A DNA stretch of 64,000 nt from Sphingobacterium allocomposti (GTDB taxonomy: Bacteria; Bacteroidota; Bacteroidia; Sphingobacteriales; Sphingobacteriaceae). The position numbers and the translations under genes were made by a program. The stretch spans positions 1 to 64,000 of the forward strand of contig NZ_VNHX01000005.1 of the NCBI RefSeq assembly GCF_008124885.1, in the 5' to 3' direction. Below, piece by piece: positions 55,530 through 63,546 of this stretch. Numbering within the stretch: the stretch's first letter is position 1; each line of letters begins with the position of its first letter. The notes beneath the pieces are model-generated. The model made no database searches. It was not told the origin of the DNA and saw only the letters and a program-made list of their open reading frames with translations.

Positions 55530-55532
55530 GAA

Positions 55533-56963
55533 TTACAACCGTGTTCCTGCTTTATAGAACAGCTCGGCGAGGGCTTTCTGATATGCCGTTATCAATCCCT
55601 CCTGCTTTATCTGCATATCTATCAATTTACTTTCCCGTGTATTGATGAGAAAAAGGGTCGTCTCTCCCAGTTCAAATTTTTGAAGTTCGCCCCGCAACAA
55701 CAGCTGCTGATTTGCTATATTGTCTATCTGCAGCTGTATCTGCCGGCTGTAAGCCGTCAGGTCGTTGTACTTTGTTGCTACATCGTTCTGAATAGCCCTT
55801 CTCTGAATGACCTGATCGTAACGAAGCTGGTCTTGTTTTAATCGAACTTCCTTTAGATAGCCCCGTTCGGCCCGCAAAAATATAGGAAAGACAAACTCCA
55901 GTCCGAACTTATAATTGCTCCAGTTAAAATCGTAGTAAGGAGGAATGGTTTCACCAAAACCTCTGCGGCTCGAGATGAGCGTGCCCGAAAGATTAAGCTT
56001 AGGCTTTAACATTTCCCTTCTATAGCGTTCTTCGATAAGGAGCTGTTGCCCTTTGCTTTCCAGCTTAAGCAGTTCCGGATGGAACTCCTGAGCCTGTTCC
56101 AGCAGATCTGCCAGCAACTTGCTTTCTGGGTTAAGATTTCTATCGTCAACCTCCTGGGGGACCGCGTTGTCGGGCAGTTCGACCGGCACTTCGTTTTCGT
56201 TCCAGAGATGATTTGACAATATCAACCTTGCATTTTTTAGCTCAACTTCATATTTAGCAAGTTCCATCTTCCGCTCTTGCACGGTGACAGCTGCCTCAAC
56301 CGAGTCGATGGCAGGCTTATCGCCTAATAGTGTCTGCTCGCTTATCGCGCGAAACCTTGTTTCCGCCAGTTCAACCCCCTCTAAAAGCAGCTGATATTGC
56401 TTATAGGCATAATACCAGTTCCAATAGTCGGATACTGCCTGAAACCAAATCGCATTTATCTGCTTGACCTGCTCGGCCTCGGCATAGCTAAGCATGGCCT
56501 TAGCCTGCCAAAGGGTATTTCGGCGGCTATCGATAAAGAGGCCTTGACCCAGTGGGATGCTTAGGCCTACGGCAGACAATCCCGACCGGCCTGTCGCCGA
56601 TTGCGGATTTGTATAAGCACCTACATTCCTGTCGTAGGCCACTTTTAAGTCTGCCCCGGCCAGCCACAAAGGTACCTTAAGCTCGCTATTCCACTGGTTG
56701 TAGTAAGCCGTATTACCAAAATGTTTATTTTGAAACGCCGCATATATAGTAGGATCAAACTTTCCGAGAGCCTGAGCGACCTGCGCACGTGCGGATTCGC
56801 CCAATAGACGGGTCTGTTTTACGACAGGATGATTTGCCATCAGCAGATCTTCAAGATCCTCTACCGTAAAGGTAGCCCCCTGCATACCCCGTTTATTTTC
56901 CTGCGCATAGACAAGCGCCAAGGAAAACACGTAGCAGGCTACGATACAATAAAACCTAATCAT
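55533..56963 (-). CDS. TolC family outer membrane protein (ABC/HlyD exporter)
   Basis: Outer membrane channel of 476 aa. The signal peptide MIRFYCIVACYVFSLALVYAQ is followed by TolC repeats: FTVEDLEDLLMANHPVVKQTRLLGESARAQVAQALGKFDPTIYAAF and LVEYLEQ-like hairpins. LGQGLFIDSRRNTLWQAKAMLSYAEAEQVKQINAIWFQAVSDYWNWY and FGLEFVFPIFLRAERGYLKEVRLKQDQLRYD are typical of type I exporter TolCs in Bacteroidota. It starts 10 bases after the HlyD gene. Different from the RND TolC at 32685. Confidence 0.92.
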   Translation of the reverse strand: MIRFYCIVACYVFSLALVYAQENKRGMQGATFTVEDLEDLLMANHPVVKQTRLLGESARAQVAQALGKFDPTIYAAFQNKHFGNTAYYNQWNSELKVPLWLAGADLKVAYDRNVGAYTNPQSATGRSGLSAVGLSIPLGQGLFIDSRRNTLWQAKAMLSYAEAEQVKQINAIWFQAVSDYWNWYYAYKQYQLLLEGVELAETRFRAISEQTLLGDKPAIDSVEAAVTVQERKMELAKYEVELKNARLILSNHLWNENEVPVELPDNAVPQEVDDRNLNPESKLLADLLEQAQEFHPELLKLESKGQQLLIEERYRREMLKPKLNLSGTLISSRRGFGETIPPYYDFNWSNYKFGLEFVFPIFLRAERGYLKEVRLKQDQLRYDQVIQRRAIQNDVATKYNDLTAYSRQIQLQIDNIANQQLLLRGELQKFELGETTLFLINTRESKLIDMQIKQEGLITAYQKALAELFYKAGTRL

Positions 56964-56972
56964 ACGGTCCGA

Positions 56973-58328
56973 TTATTTTAATGTTTCCTCCTTGGGCTCC
57001 CTTTCCAGACTGGGCGGGAATCCGTTCAGTTGCCTCCATATCTCATACCACAGCGGCACGACATTTAAGATCACTCTGCCGTAGACGCCGGAACCTAACC
57101 GCAGCTGCACCGGCCAAGGCTCGTCGCCCTCGGGGACGGGGTCAGCAGGCTTTATTAATAACCGGTATTGCCCATTCGGGCTGCTCACTTTATCGATAAC
57201 AGCGACCTTTCCCGCGAAGGTACCAACAGCAACCGAAGGCCAACCCGAAAACTGGACCGATGGCCAGCCTTCAAACTGAAGGCGTGTATCGCTTTCCTTC
57301 AAGATTAAAGGTACATCCATGGCGTTAACATACAGCTCCGCAGCCAACAGCGGTTCCTTGGGCTGCAACGTAACCACAGACTCCCCTTCCTTGATATTCT
57401 CTCCTATACCCGCTTTCAGTGTTTTAACAATAAAGCCGTCTTGCGGCGCTCTGACGACATACAGTCTGCGGCGGATATCGATATTGGTTATTTCATTGCG
57501 AAGCTTGGAGACGTCGCCTTGCGCGGCGGCCTTCGACGATAGCGCCGAACCAAGATCCGACTGGGCTTTAGCTAGGGACTCGTTGTACTTGGCCCGTATA
57601 TTATCCAGCTCAATCGTTGCGTTCACCAGCGACTGCCTCGAGTTGGTAAGCTTGTTCTCTGCGCTGACCACTTTTGCGCGGTCATTCTGTAGATTTAGAC
57701 GTCGGGTTTCAATGTCTGTTAACGAGAAAAGACCATCTTTGTATCCTTGTTCATAACGCTCCAACCTTGCCAAACTGGTTTCATATAAACTTTGCGCAGC
57801 CAGCAGTTCTGCACTGTCAATTTTCACTACATTTCTGGCCTGCTCTACTTTATTCTGTGCCGCCTTTAGCTGGTACTGAAGGCCACTATTAAGTGCCTGA
57901 ATCTGCGCCTCCGTGGCCTTCATCTTTTGTAACGCCGCTTCTTCGCTGTTGCGTTTTGCAAGGAGCTGCTCCTGCAGGCGCTCTGGCAACTCCGGGTCAA
58001 AGTAGGACTGAGATGTTTCGGAGAGCACTAAAATAGTATCCCCCTTGGCCACCTCGTCGCCTTCCCGAACCGCCCATCGCTCAATGCGGCCACCGATCTG
58101 GTTCTGCACGGTCTGCGGTCTGTCCTCCGGACGTAATGCCGTAACAATGCCACGGCCCGGGATGGTCTGCCGCCAAGGAAGGAAAAGAACAATTATAAAA
58201 ACGACTGCCGCTATGGTTAATAACCTTCCCAGAAAGATGGATCCGTGCTCGGGCAACAGGTGCTTATATGCTTCGCGGGAAAGATCCTTCCAGCTAACTG
58301 ACTCGCGTATCGTATGCTTATTCGCCAT
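56973..58328 (-). CDS. HlyD family periplasmic adaptor
   Basis: Membrane fusion protein of 451 aa bridging an inner-membrane exporter to TolC. The N-terminal anchor near residues 32-51 (RLLTIAAVVFIIVLFLPW) is followed by GGRIERWAVREGDEVAKGDTILVLSETSQSYFDPEL, the biotinyl-lipoyl half. A long coiled coil (about 105-270) comes next, then the second half VRAPQDGFIVKTLKAGIGENIKEGESVVTL. The end RLGSGVYGRVILNVVPLWYEIWRQLNGFPPSL is shared with HlyD/CvaA proteins. Its start overlaps the ABC gene's stop by 11 bases. Confidence 0.93.
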   Translation of the reverse strand: MANKHTIRESVSWKDLSREAYKHLLPEHGSIFLGRLLTIAAVVFIIVLFLPWRQTIPGRGIVTALRPEDRPQTVQNQIGGRIERWAVREGDEVAKGDTILVLSETSQSYFDPELPERLQEQLLAKRNSEEAALQKMKATEAQIQALNSGLQYQLKAAQNKVEQARNVVKIDSAELLAAQSLYETSLARLERYEQGYKDGLFSLTDIETRRLNLQNDRAKVVSAENKLTNSRQSLVNATIELDNIRAKYNESLAKAQSDLGSALSSKAAAQGDVSKLRNEITNIDIRRRLYVVRAPQDGFIVKTLKAGIGENIKEGESVVTLQPKEPLLAAELYVNAMDVPLILKESDTRLQFEGWPSVQFSGWPSVAVGTFAGKVAVIDKVSSPNGQYRLLIKPADPVPEGDEPWPVQLRLGSGVYGRVILNVVPLWYEIWRQLNGFPPSLEREPKEETLK

Positions 58329-59319
58329 AGTCTGCTACGCCCTCCTCCAACGCAAGATCCGTTACAGCGCCGAGCTTTACGGCGCCGGTCAACATATCGA
58401 AAATAGTGCTTAAGTTTGTGAGCAGCTTCTCAATAGCGTACCCTATTTGCACGATTACAACCTCCGCAGCAACAAACTGCCCGAAAGTCATCTGCCGTTC
58501 CACAACAAAGTAGGACCCCAACAGAAGCATGGCTCCAAACAAAAGCGTACGGATAATCATCGATCCTGTAAAAAACCGTTTGAGTACTTTAAAGTGCAGA
58601 TTACGAAAAGTTAAATACTTGCTCGTAATGTGATCGGTCTTTGCCACCACTTCCTGCATCTTCTCCGGATTACCCCGGTAAGCCTCTATATTCGCCGCCA
58701 CACTTTCCAGATATGCTACTGCTTCATATTTCTGTTGCGACTCCAGAACACTGGAATCCACCCCCCTCCTGTAATACACCACAAGGAGTATGATGACAGA
58801 AGCAATTACAACAAGTCCGAAGCTAAGAAACACGGGGTGGTAGAACGAAAGTAATACCACGCTAAAAAAGATCGTTACAACGGCTGTCATGATATCCATC
58901 AGCAACTTAATAATTCCCTTCTGAATAATGATAACATCAAAAAATCGATTCACGAGTTCGACAAGGTTCTCTCCCTCCAGTTCCGCCGGCTTGATCCGGG
59001 GCAGACGGTAGGCGAACTCGACCGCGGTCTTTAAGAAAATCTTCTGTTCCAGATACTCTACCAGGCTCAGCTGCCCTATTAGTAGAAATCCGGCTACAAC
59101 AATGCCGAACAAAACAAAGGCGATCAATATATAGGTAGAACTATACATTGCCCCATTATTCAGTAGGTTAAATATCGCCGTGATACCCACGGGTATGGAT
59201 AAACTGAACACGCCAATAACCATGGCGTAAATGAAAATATAGTTAATAGTCCTCCGCTCGGGATGAAATAACTTCACCAAGCGCTGAAAAGGTGTAGGAC
59301 CGCCTTCTTTATGCGTCAT
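58318..59319 (-). CDS. ABC exporter membrane domain without ATPase domain
   Basis: 333 aa with six membrane helices in the type I exporter arrangement (about 27-49, 62-83, 140-160, 166-187, 245-268, 280-300). The chain stops at TDLALEEGVADYGE, exactly where a type I exporter would enter its nucleotide-binding domain, and no Walker A, signature or Walker B appears. No C39 peptidase domain precedes it. The stop codon overlaps the HlyD start, so this is the natural end, not a frameshift visible here. An ATPase would have to come from elsewhere, or the protein may work without ATP. Confidence 0.85.
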   Translation of the reverse strand: MTHKEGGPTPFQRLVKLFHPERRTINYIFIYAMVIGVFSLSIPVGITAIFNLLNNGAMYSSTYILIAFVLFGIVVAGFLLIGQLSLVEYLEQKIFLKTAVEFAYRLPRIKPAELEGENLVELVNRFFDVIIIQKGIIKLLMDIMTAVVTIFFSVVLLSFYHPVFLSFGLVVIASVIILLVVYYRRGVDSSVLESQQKYEAVAYLESVAANIEAYRGNPEKMQEVVAKTDHITSKYLTFRNLHFKVLKRFFTGSMIIRTLLFGAMLLLGSYFVVERQMTFGQFVAAEVVIVQIGYAIEKLLTNLSTIFDMLTGAVKLGAVTDLALEEGVADYGE

Positions 59320-59398
59320 ATGTGTATTAGATATTAATATAAAAAGTTAGTACAGGTTCCTATGTGCCAATGAGGCTCATAACCGTAAAAAAGCATTT

Positions 59399-59746
59399 CT
59401 AGACACCCTGATCCGGAGGCGGAGAAGGGATTGTATCGAAATGCTCAATCACGCGCGGCGTTTCGTATCCGCCACGGCTGAATTTTCTATAGTGTTCTGC
59501 GATCCGCATATCCGGCATGGCATCTACTATTAAACAAGCTAATTTACTATAATTTTTGTTTCCTTCTTTATGCTCTTCCTGTTCTGCTTCTTCCGCCGCG
59601 TCGAGCGCTGCCCCTGCAGCCACCCAGCACTTCCCTCCCCAAATACTGAAGGGAAGGCTCCCTGTTTTAAGCAGAAATACGCCTAAGATAAAAACGCTAA
59701 TGAATCGAATCAGAAATTTGTTCCCATCTCTCAGTAAACTCAACAT
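59399..59746 (-). CDS. hypothetical single-pass membrane protein leading the exporter operon
   Basis: Unrecognised 115-aa protein. From ATG 59746 it starts MLSLLRDGNKFLIRFISVFILGVFLLK, one probable membrane anchor. An acidic segment (AAEEAEQEEHKEGNKN) follows and a soluble C-terminus ends RGGYETPRVIEHFDTIPSPPPDQGV. TATATTTG at 59751-59758 lies right before it, predicting a leaderless mRNA. The gap to the ABC gene is 79 bases with no terminator, so co-transcription is likely. It could be an accessory or substrate of the exporter; that is a guess. Confidence 0.6.
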   Translation of the reverse strand: MLSLLRDGNKFLIRFISVFILGVFLLKTGSLPFSIWGGKCWVAAGAALDAAEEAEQEEHKEGNKNYSKLACLIVDAMPDMRIAEHYRKFSRGGYETPRVIEHFDTIPSPPPDQGV

Positions 59747-59750
59747 GCCG

Positions 59751-59758
59751 CAAATATA
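59751..59758 (-). promoter_or_regulatory. -7 element before the exporter operon (TATATTTG)
   Basis: Minus-strand TATATTTG ends 4 bases before ATG 59746. This is the only good promoter match seen upstream of the ABC-HlyD-TolC genes. Confidence 0.45.
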
Positions 59759-59978
59759 ACCGAGCAATAATACGAAATTGTCAGCAGATTGTTAATTATT
59801 TGCATTATTTCGTGTCATATTTATGGTCTGATTTATAGAGCCGCTAAACGGCACCATCCAACGATATCGAGTATCGAGAACGATTGCCATTTTTAAAGTA
59901 CGGCATATGTATGGCAAGGAAGACACGTCTTCAGGCCTTTCGGGAAGTGTAGAACGAAAAAAAAACCGCAGGCAGAGA

Positions 59979-60215
59979 TTAAGCCACGTAGACGCCGAAG
60001 CTCCGCTGAACGAGCTCGGCGAGAACCTCCACAGGGATCGAGGGTCCTGGTCCGCCCTGCGTGGACCATACTTTGGTTGACGGATTATAGATCAGGACGT
60101 AATGCAGGTTATCGTCTTCCGAAATGTCAAAGAAATGGGTTTGCGGATTATAGGTTGCGCTGAAATTAATTACATTTCCATTGTGTGTATGCTGAAAGAT
60201 CCTGTTGAAGTTCAT
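59979..60215 (-). CDS. small hypothetical protein
   Basis: 78-aa protein of unknown function. MNFNRIFQHTHNGNVINFSATYNPQTHFFDISEDDNLHYVLIYNPSTKVWSTQGG has a strand-rich, aromatic pattern. The tail PSIPVEVLAELVQRSFGVYVA is a helix. No signal peptide. It looks like a conserved small soluble protein rather than a shadow, as no frame opposite competes. It is flanked by unique sequence (59768-59978) in which I see nothing. Confidence 0.65.
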   Translation of the reverse strand: MNFNRIFQHTHNGNVINFSATYNPQTHFFDISEDDNLHYVLIYNPSTKVWSTQGGPGPSIPVEVLAELVQRSFGVYVA

Positions 60216-60282
60216 AGTTGTATATAGTTTACTATCATCGGCATATAGCCCGGCGATAACACGGGCTCTAAAGATTACTCCT

Positions 60283-60606
60283 CTATAATGTGTCCCCTTC
60301 TATTACGCTGTCCCCTTTTATCGAGCGGAGATACGCCTGAAACGCGATATCCAGCCCTTGGTAAATCAGCTGATATTGTTCATCGCTTGTTCCATAAGAT
60401 CCAAGGACAATCCTGTCATCGTAACTGTCGCCAATAATTGCCAGAACACACTTGTCACTATCCGGCAAAAAAAGTCCAACACCTACGATTTCGTCTCTGT
60501 ACTTAACGAACCAGGTTTCCTCCACCTGATCCTCGACGGTCTTCGGAATATTGGAATCTTTCTCGAGATACTCCAGCTGCAGGCTGTCAAAATTGATATT
60601 TGTCAT
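60283..60606 (-). CDS. hypothetical protein
   Basis: Unrecognised 107-aa soluble protein. The start at ATG 60606 (MTNINFDSLQLEYLEK) is preferred; ATG 60612 adds two residues. It contains VEETWFVKYRDEIVGVGLFLPDSDKCVLAIIGDSYDDRIVLGSYG, which alternates strands, and a C-terminal helix YQLIYQGLDIAFQAYLRSIKG. There is no membrane segment. It could be an immunity-like or small regulatory protein, but nothing around it supports that. Confidence 0.6.
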   Translation of the reverse strand: MTNINFDSLQLEYLEKDSNIPKTVEDQVEETWFVKYRDEIVGVGLFLPDSDKCVLAIIGDSYDDRIVLGSYGTSDEQYQLIYQGLDIAFQAYLRSIKGDSVIEGDTL

Positions 60607-60663
60607 AATCATAAAGCAATGTACAATATAGACAATTATCAGCGGCTTTTGTTCACAATACCT

Positions 60664-61083
60664 TTAGGGAAACTTTTTGCTGGCCGGGACACCTAATATC
60701 CAACGGACATCGAATGGATCTGTCACTTCGACCAGTGCGTCGGTAACATCTGTACGGTCGCGGAGCGCATCGTCGGTACCGTTCATTAATCTGGATAGTA
60801 CTAATTTTCTATCTTCCAAGCCGTTACACAACAAAAACACCGATATGTAGTTTCCGATTTTTCTTCCATCGTCGTGCAGCAGGTCTGAACCATAGATCAC
60901 CACGGTGTCAGAGATCAGGGAACCACAGACCAGCGGCGGCGCCGTGCGGCCGTAAATGATTTCATTCGTGTTTTGGAGATACAGCGTACCTCCAAAACAT
61001 CGTTGATAAAAAGTCAGCGCTTCACGGCAATTTCCAGGGAAAGAAATAAAAACGCCGCTCTTCGGCTTCCAATCCTGTCTCAT
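60664..61083 (-). CDS. PhnB-like VOC family protein
   Basis: 139-aa VOC protein of the PhnB/3-demethylubiquinone-like subgroup. FISFPGNCREALTFYQRCFGGTLYL is the hallmark N-terminus, and VVIYGSDLLHDDGRKIGNYISVFLLC and VEVTDPFDVRWILGVPAS follow. Gene order SRPBCC-VOC with only 4 bases between them suggests one transcript. The reaction cannot be inferred. Confidence 0.88.
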   Translation of the reverse strand: MRQDWKPKSGVFISFPGNCREALTFYQRCFGGTLYLQNTNEIIYGRTAPPLVCGSLISDTVVIYGSDLLHDDGRKIGNYISVFLLCNGLEDRKLVLSRLMNGTDDALRDRTDVTDALVEVTDPFDVRWILGVPASKKFP

Positions 61084-61087
61084 TAAC

Positions 61088-61537
61088 CTACGCGTCGGGT
61101 ATCTGCGGTTCCACCAGTTTCTTCATTTTTTCCAAAGACTCCTGCCAGCCCAGGTAACACATTTCAACCGGAATAAGCTCGGGTATTCCCGTTTGTACAA
61201 TATGGAGTTCAGTCCCGCAGGACACCTTTGTCAACGACACGGTTGTTGTCATCTCGCCGGGCAAATTATGATCATCAAAGCGGTCGCTGTACTTAATAAA
61301 CTCATTTTCTCTTATTTCCAGGTACTCTCCCCCAAAAGAATGTCCGTTGCCCGTACTAAAGTTGACAAAGGTCATCTTGAACCGTCCGCCGACGGTAAAA
61401 TCCATCTGCTGTACAGAGCAAACAAAGCCGTAAGGAGGAAGCCAGCTTGCATGCGCCACGGGATCCGCGAAGGCACGGAATACCTTTTCAGGCTCTGCCT
61501 GAATGATTCGGTGTAAGGAAACACTGTTCGTTTTCAT
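61088..61537 (-). CDS. SRPBCC domain-containing protein (AHSA1-like)
   Basis: 149-aa START/Bet v1-like hydrophobic-cavity protein of the AHSA1 type. HRIIQAEPEKVFRAFADPVAHASWLPPYGFVCSVQQMDFTVGGRFKMTFVNFSTG is canonical. MTTTVSLTKVSCGTELHIVQTGIPELIPVEMCYLGWQESLEKMKKLVEPQIPD closes it. Ligand unknown. It is first gene of a two-gene unit with the VOC protein. Confidence 0.9.
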   Translation of the reverse strand: MKTNSVSLHRIIQAEPEKVFRAFADPVAHASWLPPYGFVCSVQQMDFTVGGRFKMTFVNFSTGNGHSFGGEYLEIRENEFIKYSDRFDDHNLPGEMTTTVSLTKVSCGTELHIVQTGIPELIPVEMCYLGWQESLEKMKKLVEPQIPDA

Positions 61538-61635
61538 TTTTTTTGATATTTTAAAAGGTAAATAGTTTCATTTTTTTATCCTTCCTACGTCATGCCCTTT
61601 CTGGACATTCTTTCGAAAAACTTATCGCGCGAGGT

Positions 61636-62064
61636 TCAGAGGGCGGACACCTCCTGATATGCATTTGTGCCGGCCCCCGCTCGTTCTACCTTGCCGGCCT
61701 TCTTTATCTTTTTATCATATATATAGGCAATGGCGAGGATCCCCAATACGACGAGCGGCATCAGCATAAACTCTGCCTTCCTGTCTACGCACGCGTGACT
61801 GATAAACGCGAAGACCAAATTGAACGTCAGTCCGGCGTATGCCCATTCGCGCAATTTTTCCGGCATTTTCGGATAACTGATCGCGGCGACTCCGAGCACC
61901 TTGCAAATGATTAATGCGTAGGCAAAATAATCGGGATAGCCCAACGGCTTTGTGCCGGCATTTACATATTGCGGTGCGAACAATACAGTAGCGAGTGGCA
62001 TTAAGCCCTCCCACACGACGAGGAGCGATACGGCGCTCCAGAAGATAATTTTGTTTTTTTTCAT
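61636..62064 (-). CDS. DoxX-like family membrane protein
   Basis: 142 aa with four hydrophobic helices. IFWSAVSLLVVWEGLMPLATVLF, LGYPDYFAYALIICKVLGVAAISYPKMPEKLREWAYAGLTFNLVFAFISHACVD and FMLMPLVVLGILAIAYIYDKKIK follow the DoxX_2 layout. The tail after Lys-Lys is polar. Function is unknown; paralogue of the DoxX protein at 27625. It stands alone before the divergent GlxA-type regulator. Confidence 0.85.
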   Translation of the reverse strand: MKKNKIIFWSAVSLLVVWEGLMPLATVLFAPQYVNAGTKPLGYPDYFAYALIICKVLGVAAISYPKMPEKLREWAYAGLTFNLVFAFISHACVDRKAEFMLMPLVVLGILAIAYIYDKKIKKAGKVERAGAGTNAYQEVSAL

Positions 62065-62207
62065 GTTATTTTAAGTTTGTTTAACAATTACTCATTCTGC
62101 GTTATAAGCTATTCTACGTGTAGTCGGAGGCCCGACCTTTTTCGGGGGCTGGCGTCGACGTTCCGGTAGCTTTCCACTTCCTGACAAGACAAAGATCCTA
62201 TAGATTC

Positions 62208-62297
62208 CGCGATTTTAGATGTTGTAAAAACGACAACTTCAAGGGTGAATCGCGACAAACTTATGTGTATCTTTATTTACCAATAAAAGATACACAT
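62208..62297 (+). promoter_or_regulatory. structured leader of the GlxA-type regulator with two inverted repeats
   Basis: First, CGCGATT (62208-62214) and AATCGCG (62248-62254) enclose a smaller GTTGT/ACAAC stem. Second, ATGTGTATCTTT (62263-62274) and AAAGATACACAT (62286-62297) form a perfect 12-bp inverted repeat with an 11-base loop; its right arm includes the A and T of the ATG at 62296. A DNA operator for autoregulation, or an RNA hairpin that hides the start codon, are both possible. Confidence 0.65.
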
Positions 62298-63273
62298 GCA
62301 AATCGCCATTTTCGTTCCTCAGCACGGGGCTATAGAGGGTATTACACCCGCCTTTAGAGCATTTCAGACTGCCAACGAATTTCTTACTGTCTTCGGTAAG
62401 AAAGCCATTTTTGACGTGAAATATGTTGGCCTCAAGGAGCATGTCTCTGCCAACGGTGGCGAATATACCGTCAGGACACATGAACTTCTTGCCCGTGTAA
62501 CCAAAACGGATGTAGTAATTATTCCGCCGATTTTTGGAGACATAGACGCCGGCATCCGCGCTAATGCCGAGGCCATTCCTTACCTGAAAGGCCTTTACCA
62601 GAAGGGCGCCAGCCTCGCCAGCCTTTGTATAGGGGCCTTTCTGTTAGCGGAAACCGGCCTATTATGCGGAAAAAAATGCTCCACACATTGGGCATATGTT
62701 GGTGCTTTCAGAGAACGATATCCCGAGATCGAAGTAGAAGACGGAGCCATCATAACAGAACATGACAACATATACAGCAGCGGCGGAGCAAACAGCCTGT
62801 GGAATCTAATCTTGTATCTAATAGAAAAGTTTGCAGATCGAGAAACAGCGGTTCTGATTTCCAAGTACTTTGCGCTGGACATCAGCAGAGACAGTCAGGC
62901 GCAGTTTGCTATTTTCAGAGGACAAAGAAACCACGGCGACACCGAGATCCAGAAAGTGCAGGATTATATCGAGCGGCACTATGGCAGCAAAATTATTGTC
63001 GACGATCTTTCCAGGCTCATCAACACCGGCCGCCGGACGTTTGAGAGAAGATTCAAAGATGCGACGAACAACACGCCTATCGAGTATCTGCAGCGTGTTC
63101 GCATAGAAGCTGCCAAGAAGTTTTTTGAGGCGTCCAGGAAGAACGTGTCCGAAGTAATGTACGATGTGGGCTATACTGATACCAAAGCCTTTCGCGACAC
63201 GTTTAGAAAAATAACGGGGCTAACGCCCATAGAATACAGAAATCGCTTTGCCCATGTTGCAAGCCCTATGTAA
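62296..63273 (+). CDS. GlxA family transcriptional regulator (DJ-1/PfpI plus AraC)
   Basis: 325-aa regulator. The N-terminal 190 residues are a DJ-1/PfpI-type domain: MQIAIFVPQHGAIEGITPAFRAF, then LASLCIGAFLLAETGLLCGKKCSTHWAY with Cys in the nucleophile elbow, then YSSGGANSLWNLILYLIEKF. The C-terminal 100 residues are an AraC DNA-binding domain: VQDYIERHYGSKIIVDDLSRLINTGRRTFERRFKDATNNTPIEYLQRVRIEAAKKFF and VSEVMYDVGYTDTKAFRDTFRKITGLTPIEYRNRF. Divergent from the DoxX-like gene, which it may regulate. Confidence 0.93.
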   Translation: MQIAIFVPQHGAIEGITPAFRAFQTANEFLTVFGKKAIFDVKYVGLKEHVSANGGEYTVRTHELLARVTKTDVVIIPPIFGDIDAGIRANAEAIPYLKGLYQKGASLASLCIGAFLLAETGLLCGKKCSTHWAYVGAFRERYPEIEVEDGAIITEHDNIYSSGGANSLWNLILYLIEKFADRETAVLISKYFALDISRDSQAQFAIFRGQRNHGDTEIQKVQDYIERHYGSKIIVDDLSRLINTGRRTFERRFKDATNNTPIEYLQRVRIEAAKKFFEASRKNVSEVMYDVGYTDTKAFRDTFRKITGLTPIEYRNRFAHVASPM

Positions 63274-63278
63274 GCAGA

Positions 63279-63501
63279 GGCTGTCCAAAACGGAAGCAAA
63301 ACCCGAAAATGCGTCATCGTACGGAGCAAATCGATGAAGCTATGGAACGCAGAGAGCCCATGAATGATTTGACGGCGATGTCAAACGAATAACCTGCATT
63401 CATTTGACATCGCCGTCACTGGCTCACTTCGCAGCGGCTTTCGGCGATCACCTTCGTTCCTCCGGATGGCTACGACGGCGATGTCAGGCTTTTGGACAGC
63501 C
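63279..63501. mobile_element. MITE-like element with terminal and internal inverted repeats
   Basis: About 223 bases bounded by GGCTGTCCAAAA (63279-63290) and TTTTGGACAGCC (63490-63501). Inside, GACGGCGATGTCAAA (63371-63385) is inverted as TTTGACATCGCCGTC (63403-63417), and a third copy, GACGGCGATGTCA, abuts the right end (63474-63486). No gene inside. It starts 6 bases after the regulator's stop codon. Confidence 0.6.
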
Positions 63502-63546
63502 CCTACTATGGGAAAGCGTTACGCTTTACTGCACACGTTCAGCTTC

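Noticed and set aside
58318..58330. Frameshift or nonsense loss of the ABC ATPase domain
   Set aside because: The following bases in all frames encode the HlyD protein from its start, with no remnant of Walker or signature motifs.
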